Positions 5,183 to 6,521 of a stretch of 6,521 bases of DNA are shown piece by piece. The notes beneath the pieces are model-generated. The model ran no database searches. It saw only the letters and a program-made list of their open reading frames with translations, and was not told the DNA's origin. Source of the stretch: CAZSGN01 sp964606415 (GTDB lineage: Bacteria > Bacteroidota > Bacteroidia > Bacteroidales > JBBRXJ01); assembly GCA_964606415.1 (NCBI GenBank), contig CAZSGN010000162.1, positions 1 to 6,521 on the forward strand, written 5' to 3'. Made by a program: the position numbers and the translations under genes. Position 1 is the stretch's first letter, and each line of letters begins with the position of its first letter.

Positions 5183-6352
5183 ATGGGTAATAATATTTAT
5201 TCAAGGAAACAAATTTGGAAATCATTACTTCTCTTCTTTGCCATATTAATTGGTGCAGGATCATTATATTACACCAATCAGCTTGTTAAAAAGATTTCTT
5301 CTGAAGAAAGAAAAAAGGTAAAGCTGTGGGCAGAAGCCACACGCCAACTTGGAAGCCAGGAAAGTGCCAATCAGGATATTGATTTCCTCGTTAAGATCAT
5401 ACGTGATAATGAAACGGTCCCCGTCATCCTTATGGATGATGACGGCCACTTTATTTCTCACCGAAACCTGGACAGTACACGGAGTAATGATGAAAAATAC
5501 CTGCAGCATCAACTCGAGCTCATGAAACAAAAACAAGAGCCAATAATTATTGACCTGGGAGAAGATAAAAAAAACTATATCTATTATAAGGATTCAACCC
5601 TTCTGACCCAATTATCTTATTATCCATACATCCAATTAGCCGTCATTCTTATTTTTATCATGATTTCTTATTATGCCTTCAGCATATCACGCAGGGCAGA
5701 GCAAAACCAGGTATGGGTAGGTCTTTCCAGAGAGACCGCACACCAACTAGGAACACCCACCTCATCCTTGATGGCATGGATCGAATTAATGAAAATAAAA
5801 GAAGTTGAACCCGAACTTGTCAATAAGATGCAGGATGATATTAATCGTCTTGAAAAGATCACAGAAAGGTTCTCCAAAATCGGTTCAAAACCAAATTTAA
5901 AAGCGCAATCCATTCAGCCTGTCATTAAAAATGTGCAGGAATATCTCAATAAGCGATTCTCGTCCAATATACATTTTGAGATGAGCAACCAGGTCAAAAA
6001 CATTATTGTTCCACTTAATACAGATCTTTTTGAATGGGTATTAGAGAACATTTGCAAGAACGCCTATGATTCTTTACAAGGATCCGGGGAAATCAAAATC
6101 AATATCACACCTAATAAAAAAAGAATCTATATTGATGTTTCTGATAACGGGAAAGGCATACAAAAATCAAAGCACAAGACCATTTTTAAACCGGGTTATA
6201 CAACAAAAAAAAGAGGCTGGGGCCTCGGGCTTTCGTTATCAAAACGGATTATTGAACAGTACCACAACGGGAAAATCTATGTGCTCCACTCTGAACCAGG
6301 AAAAGGAACGACTATCCGAATCGCCCTGCCTATGTTCGCAGAAAAAACGTGA
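5183..6352 (+). CDS. membrane sensor histidine kinase, HAMP-less
   Basis: This inner-membrane two-component kinase should autophosphorylate on His187 and pass phosphate to an unseen response regulator. The 389 residues contain transmembrane segment 1 at about 12-31, a periplasmic sensor of about 115 residues with a PDC/Cache-like strand pattern (VPVILMDDDGHFISHRNL, 79-96), and transmembrane segment 2 at about 148-167. The linker AEQNQVWVG leads to the H-box ETAHQLGTPTSSL (184-196). The dimerisation helix ends in ERFSKIGSKPNL (228-239). The ATPase domain has N-box ENICKNA (288-294), G1 DNGKGI (321-326), F-box IFKPGYT (334-340) and G2 GWGLGL (345-350), so all catalytic motifs are intact. No HAMP, PAS or receiver domain is present. 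ATG 5183 places segment 1 correctly and is preceded by an AT-rich stretch. A weak promoter, TTG in the last heptad plus TATACTTA at 5151, is possible. The closely packed linker and H-box recur in kinases across Bacteroidota. Confidence 0.96.
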   Translation: MGNNIYSRKQIWKSLLLFFAILIGAGSLYYTNQLVKKISSEERKKVKLWAEATRQLGSQESANQDIDFLVKIIRDNETVPVILMDDDGHFISHRNLDSTRSNDEKYLQHQLELMKQKQEPIIIDLGEDKKNYIYYKDSTLLTQLSYYPYIQLAVILIFIMISYYAFSISRRAEQNQVWVGLSRETAHQLGTPTSSLMAWIELMKIKEVEPELVNKMQDDINRLEKITERFSKIGSKPNLKAQSIQPVIKNVQEYLNKRFSSNIHFEMSNQVKNIIVPLNTDLFEWVLENICKNAYDSLQGSGEIKINITPNKKRIYIDVSDNGKGIQKSKHKTIFKPGYTTKKRGWGLGLSLSKRIIEQYHNGKIYVLHSEPGKGTTIRIALPMFAEKT

Positions 6353-6521
6353 GCAATAGATAAGAGCCATAAGACAACAGACAGGAGCTGACAATCTCTA
6401 AATAAAATAGCTCTTTCTAAAAGGTTCTACTCTTATTTTAATGGTTAAATGTTTTGTTTCACCACGTTTAAAATTGTTAAAATATTGTTGTACATGTAGT
6501 TTAAATGTAGTTTAAATATTG
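6353..6521. other. non-coding 3' end of the window, probable upstream region of a further gene
   Basis: No supported gene is seen. AAGAGC (6362-6367) and GCTCTT (6410-6415) are 6-bp inverted arms, but the 42-base loop and lack of a following T-run argue against a good terminator for the kinase. The last 80 bases are very AT-rich. A 24-codon ORF at 6441-6515 (starts MVKCFVSPR) is Cys-rich and unconvincing. Confidence 0.5.
6491..6517. repeat. palindrome TACATGTA and 11-bp tandem repeat ATGTAGTTTAA
   Basis: TACATGTA (6491-6498) is a perfect 8-bp palindrome. ATGTAGTTTAA occurs twice back to back (6494-6504 and 6505-6515), and the first copy overlaps the palindrome. TTG at 6488-6490 lies 18 bases before TAGTTTAA (6509-6516), a partial match to the Bacteroidota -7 element, so this may be the promoter or operator of a gene beyond the window. 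The exact tandem repeat is certain; its role is inferred. Confidence 0.5.

Noticed and set aside
4869..5264. 131-codon minus-strand ORF (and the 69-codon one at 4888-5097) across the asmA-kinase junction
   Set aside because: The predicted peptides are translations of the heptad tract (repeated KEQRT-type units) plus antisense of two real genes. They have low complexity and no family resemblance.
6362..6415. Terminator after the kinase (AAGAGC/GCTCTT)
   Set aside because: The 6-bp stem encloses a 42-base loop and is not followed by a clear T-run.
6441..6515. 24-codon Cys-rich ORF after the kinase
   Set aside because: It is too short, ends inside a tandem repeat, and has no supporting signal.

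Overview
The window looks like a chromosomal segment of an AT-rich member of the Bacteroidota, probably a Bacteroidales/Marinilabiliales-type lineage, though that rank is inference. The evidence is A/T-rich start regions without clear Shine-Dalgarno sites, a Bacteroidota-style AsmA-like protein, a histidine kinase with the ETAHQLGTP H-box common in that phylum, and an intergenic heptanucleotide repeat tract. All four recognisable genes lie on the + strand. No RNA gene, transposase, CRISPR array or phage gene was seen.

Layout. Positions 1-448 are an AT-rich non-coding leader. It carries a weak terminator-like hairpin, one good match to the Bacteroidota -7 promoter element and several small dyads. 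Next come a class I SAM-dependent methyltransferase (449-1240) and an NfsA-type FMN nitroreductase (1248-1991), only a few bases apart and almost certainly co-transcribed. A 345-base gap (1992-2336) holds an 8-bp inverted repeat and a 12-bp direct repeat 81 bp apart. It leads to a long AsmA-like inner-membrane-anchored protein (2337-4964). A 218-base gap filled with a heptad minisatellite and a perfect 34-bp tandem duplication follows, then a complete membrane sensor histidine kinase (5183-6352). The last 170 bases are non-coding and end in an 11-bp tandem repeat, perhaps the control region of the next gene.

How the genes work together. The methyltransferase and nitroreductase form one probable operon, but their shared purpose cannot be read from sequence. 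The AsmA-like protein probably acts in envelope lipid or outer-membrane homeostasis. The kinase senses something in the periplasm or membrane, but its response regulator is not in the window. Any functional link between these two genes is only adjacency.

The most unusual signal is at the asmA/kinase junction. The intergenic repeat carries a hairpin, and a diverged copy of the same sequence lies in inverted orientation inside the 3' end of the asmA-like gene. There it encodes part of the acidic tail, between two copies of an FxWxDE motif. This looks like a dispersed repeat captured into coding sequence. I did not find convincing evidence of a new multi-gene system.
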